Source: RGIG3077 sp964490175 | Lineage (GTDB): Bacteria; Bacillota; Clostridia; Oscillospirales; Ruminococcaceae | NCBI GenBank assembly: GCA_964490175.1 | Contig: CAZBAI010000014.1 | Span: forward strand, 1 to 41,692 | Reading direction: 5' to 3' | DNA length: 41,692 bases | In this document: piece after piece, positions 25,658 through 34,705 of the stretch | Layout: the number at the start of each line of letters is the position of its first letter | Position numbering within the stretch: the stretch's first letter is position 1 | Translations under genes and position numbers: made by a program | Notes under the pieces: generated by a model | What the model was told of the DNA's origin: nothing | The model's input: only the letters and a program-made list of their open reading frames with translations | Databases searched by the model: none

Positions 25658-25991
25658 AACCTTAAAGCGAAAAGCGCCTGTCGGCTCTTTCTTGCGGAGA
25701 ATANNNNNNNNNNNNNNNNNNNNNNNNNNNNNNNNNNNNNNNNNNNNNNNNNNNNNNNNNNNNNNNNNNNNNNNNNNNNNNNNNNNNNNNNNNNNNNNNN
25801 NNNTAAGAACATTGTTACGTTTTAAGGTGTCGCCTGTCGGCTCTTTTATGTTATAATAACCTTAAAGCGAAAAGCGCCTGTCGGCTCTTTCTTGCGGAGA
25901 ATAAATTCTCCTCGTTTGCGAAAAACGCAAACCGCTTTAAGAACATTGTTACGTTTTAAGGTGTCGCCTGTCGGCTCTTTTATGTTATAAT
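25650..25991 (+). repeat. Tandem 134-bp structured element, at least two units plus a partial third
   Basis: The 569-bp gap between valS and the next ORF is mostly this array. Unit starts (GTTATAATA) lie at 25650, 25850 and 25984; the second unit is exactly 134 bp. The N run in unit 1 must stand for 34 + 134n bases to keep phase. In unit 2 the DNA or RNA can fold as a compact four-way junction: CTTAAAGCG (25861-25869) with CGCTTTAAG (25933-25941) closes three arms. The arms are AAAG-GCC-TGTC-GGC-CTTT (25871-25890, one mismatch), GGAGAA-TAAA-TTCTCC (25896-25911) and GTTTGCG-AAAAA-CGCAAAC (25914-25932). A second helix, ACCTTAAA (25859-25866) with TTTAAGGT (25955-25962), competes with the first. 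CGCCTGTCGGCTCTTT occurs twice per unit. No known RNA family is recognised. Confidence 0.85.
25704..25803. other. Assembly gap of 100 N in the 134-bp array
   Basis: Exactly 100 N. By comparison with the complete unit the missing piece is 34 bases plus an unknown number of whole 134-bp units. Confidence 0.97.
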
Positions 25992-26026
25992 AGTTTTAAC
26001 TCATTCCATAATGAGGAGAGGTACAT

Positions 26027-26113
26027 ATGCAAAACAGCCCGACTTCATATACAGACAAAGATAAAGCGGAAGATGTCAAAGAGGGATACCACTTTGACAT
26101 TCGACGGACATGA
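26027..26113 (+). CDS. Possible 28-residue leader peptide upstream of uvrB
   Basis: ATG at 26027 follows a strong GAGGAGAGG site with 5-nt spacing and reads 28 residues (MQNSPTSYTDKDKAEDVKEG, then YHFDIRRT) before TGA. The peptide is hydrophilic with no signal or membrane segment. Within the ORF, ATGTCAAAG (26073-26081) and CTTTGACAT (26092-26100) form a perfect 9-bp inverted repeat, so translation could affect a hairpin just before uvrB. It could be a regulatory leader, a small protein, or the remains of a longer gene. The good ribosome site is the main support. Confidence 0.45.
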   Translation: MQNSPTSYTDKDKAEDVKEGYHFDIRRT

Positions 26114-26148
26114 ACTTAAATAAACAATAAAAAGGCATAAACATAAAT

Positions 26149-28116
26149 ATGGATAAATTCAAATTAGTATCGCCCTATGCTCCCACGGGCGACCAGCCGA
26201 GCGCAATCGACAGCCTTGTAAAGGGATTGCAAAACGGCGAGAGAATGCAGACGCTGCTCGGCGTAACCGGCTCGGGCAAAACATTTACCATGGCAAATGT
26301 TATCGAAAAAATCAACAAACCGACGCTTGTTTTGGCGCCGAACAAAATTCTTGCCGCACAGCTTTGCTCGGAGTTTAAAGAGTTTTTTCCCGAAAATGCG
26401 GTGGAATATTTTGTTTCCTACTATGATTATTATCGCCCCGAGGCTTATATTCCCAGCACGGACAGCTATATTGAAAAAGATTCGTCGGTTAATGACGAAA
26501 TCGACAAACTGCGTCACTCGGCAACAAGCGCTCTGGCGGAAAGAAACGATGTAATCATTGTGGCAAGCGTTTCGTGCATATATTCGCTGGGCGATCCTGC
26601 GGAATACCGCTCGATGATGGTTTCAATCAGACAGGGTATGGAGATGTCACGTGATGAGCTTATTGCACGGCTGACAAAAATCCAGTTTGAACGCAACGAC
26701 GTAAATTTCACCCGAAACAAATTCAGGGTAAGAGGCGATACGGTTGAGGTTTTCAGATCCGATTCAAACGACAAAGCTGTCAGAATTGAATTTTTCGGTG
26801 ATGAAATCGACCGCATAAGCGAAATTAACGTTATAAACGGTGAGGTTTTAAATACCGTTTCGCACGCCGCGATTTTCCCCTCATCTCATTATATCGTCAG
26901 CCCAAGCAAACTTGAAGACGCCATTGACGATATCTATGCCGAGCTTGAAACCCGGGTTAAATTCTTTGAGGATAACGGCAAGCTTATCGAAGCTCAGCGT
27001 ATTTCACAACGCACAAATTATGATATGGAAATGCTGCGTGAAATCGGATTTTGCAGCGGAATCGAAAACTATTCCCGTGTTCTTGCAAGGCGTGCGCCCA
27101 ACTCAACACCCTACACATTGCTTGATCATCTTCCCGATGATTTTTTGCTGCTTATCGACGAAAGTCACGTTACCGTTCCGCAAATAAGGGCGATGTATGC
27201 CGGCGACAGGGCACGGAAAGAAACGCTTGTCGAATACGGTTTTCGTCTGCCGAGCGCATTTGATAACAGACCGCTGAAATTTGAAGAATTTGAAAAGCAT
27301 ATGAACAGCGTGATTTTTGTCAGTGCAACCCCGGGCGACTACGAAAAGCAGCATTCGGCGCAGACGGTTGAACAGGTGATTCGCCCGACCGGACTTGTTG
27401 ACCCGGAAATTATCGTAAAGCCCGTTGAGGGGCAAATCGAAGATCTTGTTTTTGAAATCAACGAACGTGCCGAAAAAGACGAGAGAGTGCTCATAACAAC
27501 CCTTACCAAAAAAATGGCGGAAGATTTGACCGCTTATTTGAAAAATTTAGGGATAAGGGTGCGCTATATGCACCATGATATAGATACTATCGAACGTATG
27601 GAGATAATACGTTCACTGCGCTTGGGCGAATTTGATGTTCTCATAGGAATAAATCTTTTGAGAGAGGGGCTTGATATTCCCGAAGTTTCGCTTGTGGCGA
27701 TTCTCGACGCCGATAAAGAGGGCTTTTTAAGAAGCGAACGCTCACTTATACAAACTATCGGCAGAGCCGCAAGGAACTCCGAAGGCACGGTTATTATGTA
27801 TGCCGATACCGTGACCGATTCGATGGAAAAAGCAATATCCGAAACGATTCGCCGCAGGACAATACAGACAGAATATAACACAAAAAACAACATTGTGCCG
27901 AAAACCATAAAAAAGGACATCAGAGATGTGCTTGAAATCACCTCAAAAGAAAAAGTTTCTTCAAAAGATTACGGCTTGAATTTGAGTAAGAAAGAAAAGG
28001 GCGAGCTTATTCAAAAGCTGAATGCGCAGATGAAAGAAGCGGCAAAATTGCTTGAATTTGAACACGCCGCACTTTTAAGAGATAAGATTGCGGCGATAAA
28101 AAACAGTATGCAATGA
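26149..28116 (+). CDS. uvrB: Excinuclease ABC subunit B
   Basis: This 655-residue UvrB is the damage-verifying helicase-like subunit of nucleotide excision repair, which loads with UvrA and recruits UvrC. It shows Walker A GVTGSGKT (38-45), the damage-probing beta-hairpin (YYDYYRPEAYIPSTDSYIEK), DESHVT, the helicase motif VSATPGDYE, the RNIGRAAR-type motif QTIGRAARN, and the C-terminal UVR coiled coil (IQKLNAQMKEAAKLLEFEHA). The ribosome site is weak (AAAAAGG, distant), so translation may depend on the preceding short ORF. It begins a uvrB-GNAT-uvrA unit. A perfect Gram-positive LexA box was not found upstream. Confidence 0.97.
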   Translation: MDKFKLVSPYAPTGDQPSAIDSLVKGLQNGERMQTLLGVTGSGKTFTMANVIEKINKPTLVLAPNKILAAQLCSEFKEFFPENAVEYFVSYYDYYRPEAYIPSTDSYIEKDSSVNDEIDKLRHSATSALAERNDVIIVASVSCIYSLGDPAEYRSMMVSIRQGMEMSRDELIARLTKIQFERNDVNFTRNKFRVRGDTVEVFRSDSNDKAVRIEFFGDEIDRISEINVINGEVLNTVSHAAIFPSSHYIVSPSKLEDAIDDIYAELETRVKFFEDNGKLIEAQRISQRTNYDMEMLREIGFCSGIENYSRVLARRAPNSTPYTLLDHLPDDFLLLIDESHVTVPQIRAMYAGDRARKETLVEYGFRLPSAFDNRPLKFEEFEKHMNSVIFVSATPGDYEKQHSAQTVEQVIRPTGLVDPEIIVKPVEGQIEDLVFEINERAEKDERVLITTLTKKMAEDLTAYLKNLGIRVRYMHHDIDTIERMEIIRSLRLGEFDVLIGINLLREGLDIPEVSLVAILDADKEGFLRSERSLIQTIGRAARNSEGTVIMYADTVTDSMEKAISETIRRRTIQTEYNTKNNIVPKTIKKDIRDVLEITSKEKVSSKDYGLNLSKKEKGELIQKLNAQMKEAAKLLEFEHAALLRDKIAAIKNSMQ

Positions 28117-28137
28117 CATTTACGGAGAATGACAAAA

Positions 28138-28602
28138 ATGATTTACAAAAAAGCGGATATGACCGATATTGAAAGGCTTTCGCAGTTTCGCAACGCCTAT
28201 ATGACCGAAGAATACAAAACAATGTCAAAAGACGAGTTGGATATTATGCTTGCCTCTTTGCCCGAATATTTTAAGGCGCATTTAGACAAAGATTTTCACG
28301 CATTTATCGCAATTGACAAAAACGGCAAAAACGTCGGCTCAATCTTTCTGATAATTCAGGAAAAGCCCGCAAGCCCGAGGTTTCCCACAGGGCGCATGGC
28401 GATTGTTATGAACGTTTATACCGCACCCGAATACAGGCGAAAGGGAATTGCCTCAAAGCTTGTTAAAATGATGCTGGAGTTCGGCAAAACCCAAAAGCTT
28501 GACCACATTGAGCTTCGTGCGACGAAAATGGGCGAAATGCTTTACAAAAAGCTCGGCTTTGTCGAAGACACCGTATACCGACCGATGAAATTCTATTTTT
28601 AA
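28138..28602 (+). CDS. GNAT family N-acetyltransferase
   Basis: This 154-residue protein has the GNAT fold: the acetyl-CoA motif A reads VYTAPEYRRKGIASKLVKMM (R/Q-x-x-G-x-A as RRKGIA), followed by HIELRATKMGEMLYKKLGF, the usual motif B region. The substrate is unknown. The ATG at 28138 is chosen over 28129 because GGAG lies 10 nt upstream. It sits 21 bp after uvrB and 18 bp before uvrA and is probably co-transcribed with both. An acetyltransferase between the uvr genes is not a standard part of excision repair. Confidence 0.9.
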   Translation: MIYKKADMTDIERLSQFRNAYMTEEYKTMSKDELDIMLASLPEYFKAHLDKDFHAFIAIDKNGKNVGSIFLIIQEKPASPRFPTGRMAIVMNVYTAPEYRRKGIASKLVKMMLEFGKTQKLDHIELRATKMGEMLYKKLGFVEDTVYRPMKFYF

Positions 28603-28620
28603 GGAGCGTATTTTACACAT

Positions 28621-31446
28621 ATGCAGGATAAAATCATCATCAAAGGCGCAAGGGAGCACAATCTGAAAAATATAGATTTGGAGCTGCCGAGAGATAAATT
28701 TATCGTAATGACCGGACTTTCCGGCTCGGGCAAATCATCGCTTGCGTTTGACACGATTTTTGCCGATGGGCAAAGGCGCTATGTCGAAAGTTTGTCATCA
28801 TACGCAAGGCAGTTTTTGGGTCAAATGGACAAGCCCGACTGCGACAGCATTGAGGGACTTTCGCCGGCAATTTCAATCGACCAGAAAACCACCTCACGCA
28901 ACCCTCGTTCAACGGTCGGCACAGTCACGGAAATATATGATTATCTGCGACTTTTATACGCAAGAATCGGCATTCCGCACTGCCCTGTCTGCCACAAAGA
29001 AATCAAAATGCAAACCGTTGACCAAATTGTCGACAGGCTGCTTGAGCTTGAAGAAAAAACCAAAATACAACTGCTCGCCCCCATTGTCAGAGGGCGCAAG
29101 GGCGAACACTTAAAAGAAATCGACAACATACGCAAATCCGGATATGTGCGCATTCGTGTTGACGGAATCATGTACGATCTTTCGGAAAAAATCAAGCCGG
29201 AAAAAAACAAAAAACACAACATTGAAGTTGTTGTTGACAGACTTGTAATAAAAGACGGCATTCAATCAAGGCTTGCGGACAGTATCGAAACGGCGCTCGG
29301 TCTTTCGGGCGGACTTGTAATCGCCGATGTCGTCGGCTCGGAGGAAATTTTGTTTTCGCAAAATTTCGCCTGCCCCGATCACGGAATCAGCCTTGAAGCG
29401 CTTTCGCCGAGGATGTTTTCGTTCAACAGCCCTTTCGGTGCGTGCGAAACCTGCACGGGACTGGGATTTTTTCAAAAAATCGACCGTGAGCTTGTTGTGC
29501 CCGACAAGGAACTTTCGATAAATCAGGGCGCTATCAAGGCAAGCGGCTGGAACACCCTCACCGAGGGAACTTTTGCCTATATGTACTACACGGCAATCGC
29601 TAAGGAATACGGCATTTCGCTCGATACCCCCATAAAAAACCTCAAAGACTCTCAGCTTGATTTGTTTCTTTACGGAACAGGCACTCACAAGCTTGAACTG
29701 AAGCGCCCGAAAGAATGGGGCGGCGGCACTTATTATCACGCATTTGAGGGCGTTATATGCAATCTCGAACGCAGATTTAAAGAAGCGCACACCGATGCCG
29801 CTCACGACGAATTAAGCGCATATATGACCGATGTTGAATGCGAAAGCTGCAAAGGGCGCAGACTTAAAGATGAAATTCTCGCAATAACGGTCGGCGGACT
29901 TAACATAAGCGAAATTTGCGACCTTTCGATATCGCAGGCGCTGAGCTTTTTTGAAAACCTGATTTTAAGCGAACGTGAAGAAAAAATCGCCTCGCTTGTA
30001 ATAAAGGAAATTAAGGACAGGCTTAGCTTTTTGATAAGCGTAGGGCTTGATTATCTCACGCTGAGCCGAAGCGCCGGTTCGCTTTCGGGCGGCGAATCGC
30101 AAAGAATCAGGCTGGCAACGCAAATCGGCTCGGCATTGGTCGGAGTTTTATATATTCTCGATGAACCGAGCATCGGTTTGCACCAATGCGACAACGACAA
30201 GCTTATCGCAACTCTGCGTCGCTTAACAAACCAAGGCAACACTCTTATAGTTGTCGAACATGATGAAGACACAATGCTTGCCTGCGACCATATTGTGGAT
30301 ATCGGTCCGGGAGCGGGCATTCACGGCGGCAAGATTATCTATTCGGGAACGCCGCAGGGCTTGCTTAAATGCGAAAACTCAATTACGGGAAAATATTTAA
30401 GCGGAAAATACACAATTCCTCTGCCGCTTGCAAGGCGCAGCGGAAACGGCTGTTTTCTTGAAATAAAGGGTGCGCACGCCAATAATTTGAAAAATATCGA
30501 CGTAAAAATTCCATTAGGTCAGCTTGTTTGCATAACAGGCGTTTCGGGCAGCGGAAAATCATCGCTTATAAATGAAATTTTATACAAGCACCTTGCGCAT
30601 GAGCTTAACCGTGCAAGGGCAAAAGCCACAAAGTTCAGGGAAATCAAAGGTCTTGAAAATTTAGATAAGGTCATTGCGATAGACCAATCGCCCATTGGCA
30701 GAATGCCAAGCTCGAATCCCGCCACATATACAGGTCTTTTCACGCATATCCGTGAGCTTTTTGCGCAAACTCAAGAATCAAAAATGCGTGGATACGGACC
30801 GGGTCGCTTTTCGTTTAACGTCAAGGGCGGCAGATGCGAAGCGTGCAAGGGCGACGGAATCGTGCGCATTGAAATGCACTTTCTCCCCGATATTTACGTG
30901 CCCTGCGAGGTGTGCAAGGGTCAGCGCTATAACCGTGAAACCCTTGAAGTAAAATACAAGGGCAAAAATATTCACGATGTGCTTGAAATGACCGTTGACG
31001 AGGGCGTTGAATTTTTTGAGGCGCTGCCGAAAATTTCACGCAAGCTGAAAACCTTGCAGGATGTAGGTCTTGGGTATATAAAAATCGGGCAAAGCGCAAC
31101 CACGCTTTCCGGCGGTGAAGCGCAAAGAGTTAAGCTTGCAACCGAGCTTTCAAGGCGTTCAACCGGAAAAACGCTGTATGTGCTTGACGAGCCGACAACG
31201 GGTTTGCACACAGCCGATGTTCACAAGCTGATTGAGGTTTTGCAAAAGCTTGTTGACGCAGGCAACTCCGTTTTGGTGATAGAGCACAATCTGCACCTTA
31301 TCAAATGCGCCGATTATATTATAGATATGGGTCCGGGCGGCGGCGACAAGGGCGGCTGCGTAATCGCAAGCGGCGCTCCCGAAGAAATAGCGAAAACCGA
31401 AGCTTCGCTTACAGGACGGTATTTGAAAAAAATGCTCAATATTTAA
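28621..31446 (+). CDS. uvrA: Excinuclease ABC subunit A
   Basis: This 941-residue UvrA is the dimeric ABC-type ATPase that finds bulky DNA lesions and hands them to UvrB. Two nucleotide-binding domains are visible: Walker A GLSGSGKSS (32-40) and GVSGSGKSS, signature motifs SLSGGESQRIRLATQIGS and TLSGGEAQRVKLATELSR, and Walker B segments ILDEPSIGLH and VLDEPTTGLH. Zinc modules are present (CPVCHKE; CETCTG with CESCKGRR; CEACKGDG with CEVCKGQR). An AAGGAG site precedes the ATG. Length and order are normal. Confidence 0.97.
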   Translation: MQDKIIIKGAREHNLKNIDLELPRDKFIVMTGLSGSGKSSLAFDTIFADGQRRYVESLSSYARQFLGQMDKPDCDSIEGLSPAISIDQKTTSRNPRSTVGTVTEIYDYLRLLYARIGIPHCPVCHKEIKMQTVDQIVDRLLELEEKTKIQLLAPIVRGRKGEHLKEIDNIRKSGYVRIRVDGIMYDLSEKIKPEKNKKHNIEVVVDRLVIKDGIQSRLADSIETALGLSGGLVIADVVGSEEILFSQNFACPDHGISLEALSPRMFSFNSPFGACETCTGLGFFQKIDRELVVPDKELSINQGAIKASGWNTLTEGTFAYMYYTAIAKEYGISLDTPIKNLKDSQLDLFLYGTGTHKLELKRPKEWGGGTYYHAFEGVICNLERRFKEAHTDAAHDELSAYMTDVECESCKGRRLKDEILAITVGGLNISEICDLSISQALSFFENLILSEREEKIASLVIKEIKDRLSFLISVGLDYLTLSRSAGSLSGGESQRIRLATQIGSALVGVLYILDEPSIGLHQCDNDKLIATLRRLTNQGNTLIVVEHDEDTMLACDHIVDIGPGAGIHGGKIIYSGTPQGLLKCENSITGKYLSGKYTIPLPLARRSGNGCFLEIKGAHANNLKNIDVKIPLGQLVCITGVSGSGKSSLINEILYKHLAHELNRARAKATKFREIKGLENLDKVIAIDQSPIGRMPSSNPATYTGLFTHIRELFAQTQESKMRGYGPGRFSFNVKGGRCEACKGDGIVRIEMHFLPDIYVPCEVCKGQRYNRETLEVKYKGKNIHDVLEMTVDEGVEFFEALPKISRKLKTLQDVGLGYIKIGQSATTLSGGEAQRVKLATELSRRSTGKTLYVLDEPTTGLHTADVHKLIEVLQKLVDAGNSVLVIEHNLHLIKCADYIIDMGPGGGDKGGCVIASGAPEEIAKTEASLTGRYLKKMLNI

Positions 31447-31519
31447 ACGCTTTTCGGTGCACAAAACATATTAAAAAAACACAATATACAAAAGAATAAT
31501 TTTGGAAAGGAATTTTTTT

Positions 31520-33163
31520 ATGAACGCAAAAAAATCAGCTGCTGTAATTTGCGCATTTAGCCTTTTGGCAAATCTTTGCGCTTGCGGCGACAAAACCGAC
31601 GCTTCCTCATCAAACTCCTCATCAAGCTCCGAAAATGCCGATTCGGCATATATCGACGGATTGAGAGAAGGTATGCGAACAGAGTTTAACACAGAACTTG
31701 ATTTATCCGAAGTCGCATTCACCTCATCAAATCTCGATTTATCCGAGCAGTTTTTTGAAGCGGAAACCGACGCCGAATATACGGGAAACGTCAAGCTTTC
31801 CACTCCGACAATTCCCGGATTTACGGGCGATACTTATCTTGAGGGACTTGATAATGAGGGCGACGAAATCATCTTCACGGTCAATATCGAAGAAAGCGGA
31901 ACATACGACCTGTGCTTCAATACAGGCAGATATTCAACGGGCAACAGTGAAAACTATGTAAACATCGACGGCGCCTCGATAGGAACAATCACCACAATTG
32001 CGGGCGAGCAATTCTACGAATCGACCCTGTCGCAGGTGTATCTCGAAGCGGGCACACGCAAAATTTCGCTCACTCCCATGAACGGCTACATCTGGGTTGA
32101 CAACCTGACGGTAAAGCCTGCGCAGACTTTTCTTAACGCCGAGCACTATAATGTTACATCAAAACTTGCAAACGAAAACGCATCACAGGTCACCCAAAAC
32201 CTTTACAGCTTTTTGTGCGATGTTTACGGAAAATATACAATTTCCGGTCAATATTGCGATGACGGCTACAACGGTGCCACAATGAGCGAAATATACGAAA
32301 AAACCGGCGAATATCCCGCTATTCTCGGACTTGATTTGATTGAATATTCTCCGTCAAGAGTCGAAGCGGCAGGCGCTGTCAGCTCAAACGCAATTGAAAT
32401 GGCGATGGAGTGGTCGATAAAATACGGCGGAATTGTCACTATGTGCTGGCACTGGAACGCTCCGACCGAATACCTCTACAACAGTCAGGAATATCCGTGG
32501 TATAAGGGCTTTTACGCCGACGGCACATCAATCGACCTTGACAAAATCATGAACGGAGAGGACGATGAAGGCTATCAGCTGCTGCTTGACGATATCAAAG
32601 CAATTGCCGAGCAGCTTCAAAGGCTTGAGGACGCAAACGTGCCCGTGCTGTGGCGTCCGCTTCACGAAGCAGGCGGAAATTCGACTTCATCGCCTTGGTT
32701 TTGGTGGGGCGATTGTGAGCCTAAAAGCTATATTGCCCTGTGGAATCTGCTTTACGACCAACTCACAAATGTTTACGGACTTGACAACCTCATTTGGGTA
32801 TGGAACGGTCAGCGTGCCGATTACTACCCCGGTGACGATACGGTTGATATAATCGGCTGGGATATTTACGCTCCCGAGCATTCATATTCATCACAATCGG
32901 GCACGTTCATCGAATCGGTCGGATATACCGACGAAACAAAAATCATAGCCTTGACCGAAAACGGCATTCTTGTTGATCCGGAGTTGTCTTTCCGTGATAA
33001 TGCGAGATGGTCATGGTTCTGCACATGGGAATCGTATATGACTCAATTCGGCTTGGGAATCGAAAAAAACACCGAGTTTTATATGTGGGAAAAGGTTTTC
33101 CAAAGCGACAGGGTAATCACGCTTGATGAGCTGCCGGATATCGCCAACTACAACACACAGTGA
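31520..33163 (+). CDS. GH26 beta-mannanase-type lipoprotein with a CBM35-like module
   Basis: This 547-residue enzyme is probably lipid-anchored: the N-terminus is hydrophobic and ends LLANLCACGDK, with Cys22 as the likely modified residue, followed by a Ser-rich linker. A CBM35/CBM6-like beta-sandwich comes next (FFEAETDAEYTGNVKL through YIWVDNLTV). The GH26 barrel follows, with acid/base Glu383 in WRPLHEAGGN and nucleophile Glu480 in ALTENG. Beta-1,4-mannan is the usual GH26 substrate; some GH26 enzymes act on mixed-linkage glucan or xylan. There is no dockerin, so it would act at the cell surface rather than on the scaffold. The ATG at 31520 follows GGAAAGGAA. It lies 73 bp after uvrA with no clear terminator between. 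Confidence 0.92.
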   Translation: MNAKKSAAVICAFSLLANLCACGDKTDASSSNSSSSSENADSAYIDGLREGMRTEFNTELDLSEVAFTSSNLDLSEQFFEAETDAEYTGNVKLSTPTIPGFTGDTYLEGLDNEGDEIIFTVNIEESGTYDLCFNTGRYSTGNSENYVNIDGASIGTITTIAGEQFYESTLSQVYLEAGTRKISLTPMNGYIWVDNLTVKPAQTFLNAEHYNVTSKLANENASQVTQNLYSFLCDVYGKYTISGQYCDDGYNGATMSEIYEKTGEYPAILGLDLIEYSPSRVEAAGAVSSNAIEMAMEWSIKYGGIVTMCWHWNAPTEYLYNSQEYPWYKGFYADGTSIDLDKIMNGEDDEGYQLLLDDIKAIAEQLQRLEDANVPVLWRPLHEAGGNSTSSPWFWWGDCEPKSYIALWNLLYDQLTNVYGLDNLIWVWNGQRADYYPGDDTVDIIGWDIYAPEHSYSSQSGTFIESVGYTDETKIIALTENGILVDPELSFRDNARWSWFCTWESYMTQFGLGIEKNTEFYMWEKVFQSDRVITLDELPDIANYNTQ

Positions 33164-33177
33164 TTTTCTTATTCCCC

Positions 33178-33897
33178 TTAAATATCATCGCTGTAAATAT
33201 GCGCTATATCGCCGGATAAAACCGCAAAGCGCATTACAATTTGCGGCCAGTAAAATACTAAAATCGCTTCGGGCAGGCTTGCCGGAAATAATCCGAGCAG
33301 CCTTGCCCGATTGCCTTTCATCAGACTTTGCGAACGCTTTGCCGCACAAAGCGCACTGTCGCCTTGCGCTATTAAAAGCGGCGACACAAACAGCCCGATA
33401 AGCAAATATAAATACATAAGAAAAAAGCACAGTGCGCAAAACAGCGCAATTACGGCAATTGCACTTTCACGGCTTTGCGCATTGTATTCAAGAAAAATCT
33501 TTTTTGCAAAAAACAAAAAAACGCTTACACACACAAGATACGGCAGCTTAAATAAAGTCACGATAAGGCGCAGCTTAATCAAATTCAGCAGACATTTAAA
33601 ATACCGAAAATGCGCTGTGCGGCAATATACTCCGAGCAAAGCCGCACCGGCGCTCGAAATTGCCGCAAGCTCTGAAAAAAACAGCAGAGTTCTGCAAAGC
33701 ATTACTTGCCTTGAAGTTGAGAATGCAAGGTCAATCCCTCCGACCTTTCCTTTCAAAATCAAAAAATCAGCCAGTGCAAATCTTAAAAGCAGAAAAAACA
33801 GCTTTACTAAGCAAAACGCCGCAAGTGAGCATATTGCCCCGAAGCGAATGCCGAAAAGCTGTTTTTTTGATTTTTTTCTTATTTCACCGTATGTCAT
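33178..33897 (-). CDS. Polytopic membrane protein, DUF975-like
   Basis: This 239-residue protein has a basic N-terminus (MTYGEIRKKSKKQLFG) and about five hydrophobic segments. The C-terminal text AKRSQSLMKGNRARLLGL resembles the conserved box of DUF975-type Firmicutes membrane proteins; that link is from memory and tentative. It lies 29 bp downstream of the histidine phosphatase gene and is probably co-transcribed. Function is unknown. Its 3' end faces the GH26 gene with only 14 bp between and no obvious terminator. Confidence 0.7.
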   Translation of the reverse strand: MTYGEIRKKSKKQLFGIRFGAICSLAAFCLVKLFFLLLRFALADFLILKGKVGGIDLAFSTSRQVMLCRTLLFFSELAAISSAGAALLGVYCRTAHFRYFKCLLNLIKLRLIVTLFKLPYLVCVSVFLFFAKKIFLEYNAQSRESAIAVIALFCALCFFLMYLYLLIGLFVSPLLIAQGDSALCAAKRSQSLMKGNRARLLGLFPASLPEAILVFYWPQIVMRFAVLSGDIAHIYSDDI

Positions 33898-33926
33898 TTA
33901 ATGCAATGAGAAAAAGGCTTTTTGTT

Positions 33927-34547
33927 TCAATCCTTTAAGTACGGCGCCTTGCCCAAAATTTCAAACGCCTGAGCCTGATGCCAAAGCTGCGTGGTCAGCA
34001 TAATATCAAATCCCTCTCCGCTTTCGCAAGTATATTCGGATGGAGGATTTTTAGGCAAACCGAAGCACGACATGAGATTTGCGATTACACCGCCATGGCT
34101 TATCAAAGCGCAGTGGTATATGCCTTTTTCCGTCATTTCTATAAACAAATCCCTTATGCCTGCATATGTACGTTCAATAAGCTGCGAAACGCTCTCGCCC
34201 TTGGGCGGGGCATTGTGTATGCCGCCTTTAAGCCAAGCTTTAAACTCATCAAGGTCAACAAGCTCATCAACGCTCTTGCCGTCAAATTCACCGAAATCCA
34301 GCTCTCTGAAAGCGTCAAGCGTTTTTATTTCGCTATCGGGAAACAAAATTCGGGCTGTTTCAACACAGCGCTTAAGCGGACTTGAATATACCGTATCAAC
34401 ATTCGGATATTCAAACTCGGCTCGCTTATCATAAAGTTCACGCTTGCCCTGCTCGCTTAAAGAATAATCCGTAACGCCTATATATACCCCTCTTTGTGAA
34501 GCCTCGGTAGCACCGTGGCGCAAAACGCTGACTCTGTATCCACGCAT
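33927..34547 (-). CDS. Histidine phosphatase (phosphoglycerate mutase-like)
   Basis: This 206-residue member of the histidine phosphatase superfamily has the catalytic RHG motif (VLRHGATEASQRG), the YSSPLKRCVETA arginine block, a FRELDFGEFDGKS Glu region and the second His in ALISHGG. These enzymes dephosphorylate small metabolites through a phosphohistidine; CobC/alpha-ribazole phosphatase and general phosphatases look alike, so the substrate is open. A GGAGGAA site precedes the ATG at 34547. It is the first gene of a two-gene minus-strand unit, divergent from the XRE regulator. Confidence 0.9.
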   Translation of the reverse strand: MRGYRVSVLRHGATEASQRGVYIGVTDYSLSEQGKRELYDKRAEFEYPNVDTVYSSPLKRCVETARILFPDSEIKTLDAFRELDFGEFDGKSVDELVDLDEFKAWLKGGIHNAPPKGESVSQLIERTYAGIRDLFIEMTEKGIYHCALISHGGVIANLMSCFGLPKNPPSEYTCESGEGFDIMLTTQLWHQAQAFEILGKAPYLKD

Positions 34548-34705
34548 ATTTTCTTCCTCCGTATATATAAAAAGTATTTATTTTGCGGATATTTTGTCCC
34601 CTGTATAATGAGTATGCGCCGAACGCTTTGAAAAAATACCCGCATTTGTGTAGACTGCACAAATTTTCCGCAAAAAATTCTTCACCCGATACAACAGCTT
34701 TGCTC

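Noticed and set aside
25938..25955. LexA box upstream of uvrB (GAACATTGTTAC)
   Set aside because: The half-site spacing is one base short of GAAC-N4-GTTC, and the motif lies inside the repeat unit, so it is not a credible operator.
25650..25991. 134-bp array considered as a CRISPR array
   Set aside because: Whole units are identical, with no variable spacers, and no cas genes are in the window.
31447..31519. Promoter, cre site or terminator between uvrA and the GH26 gene
   Set aside because: I see neither a convincing hexamer pair, nor a palindrome, nor a stem with a T run; the GH26 gene may be read through from uvrA.
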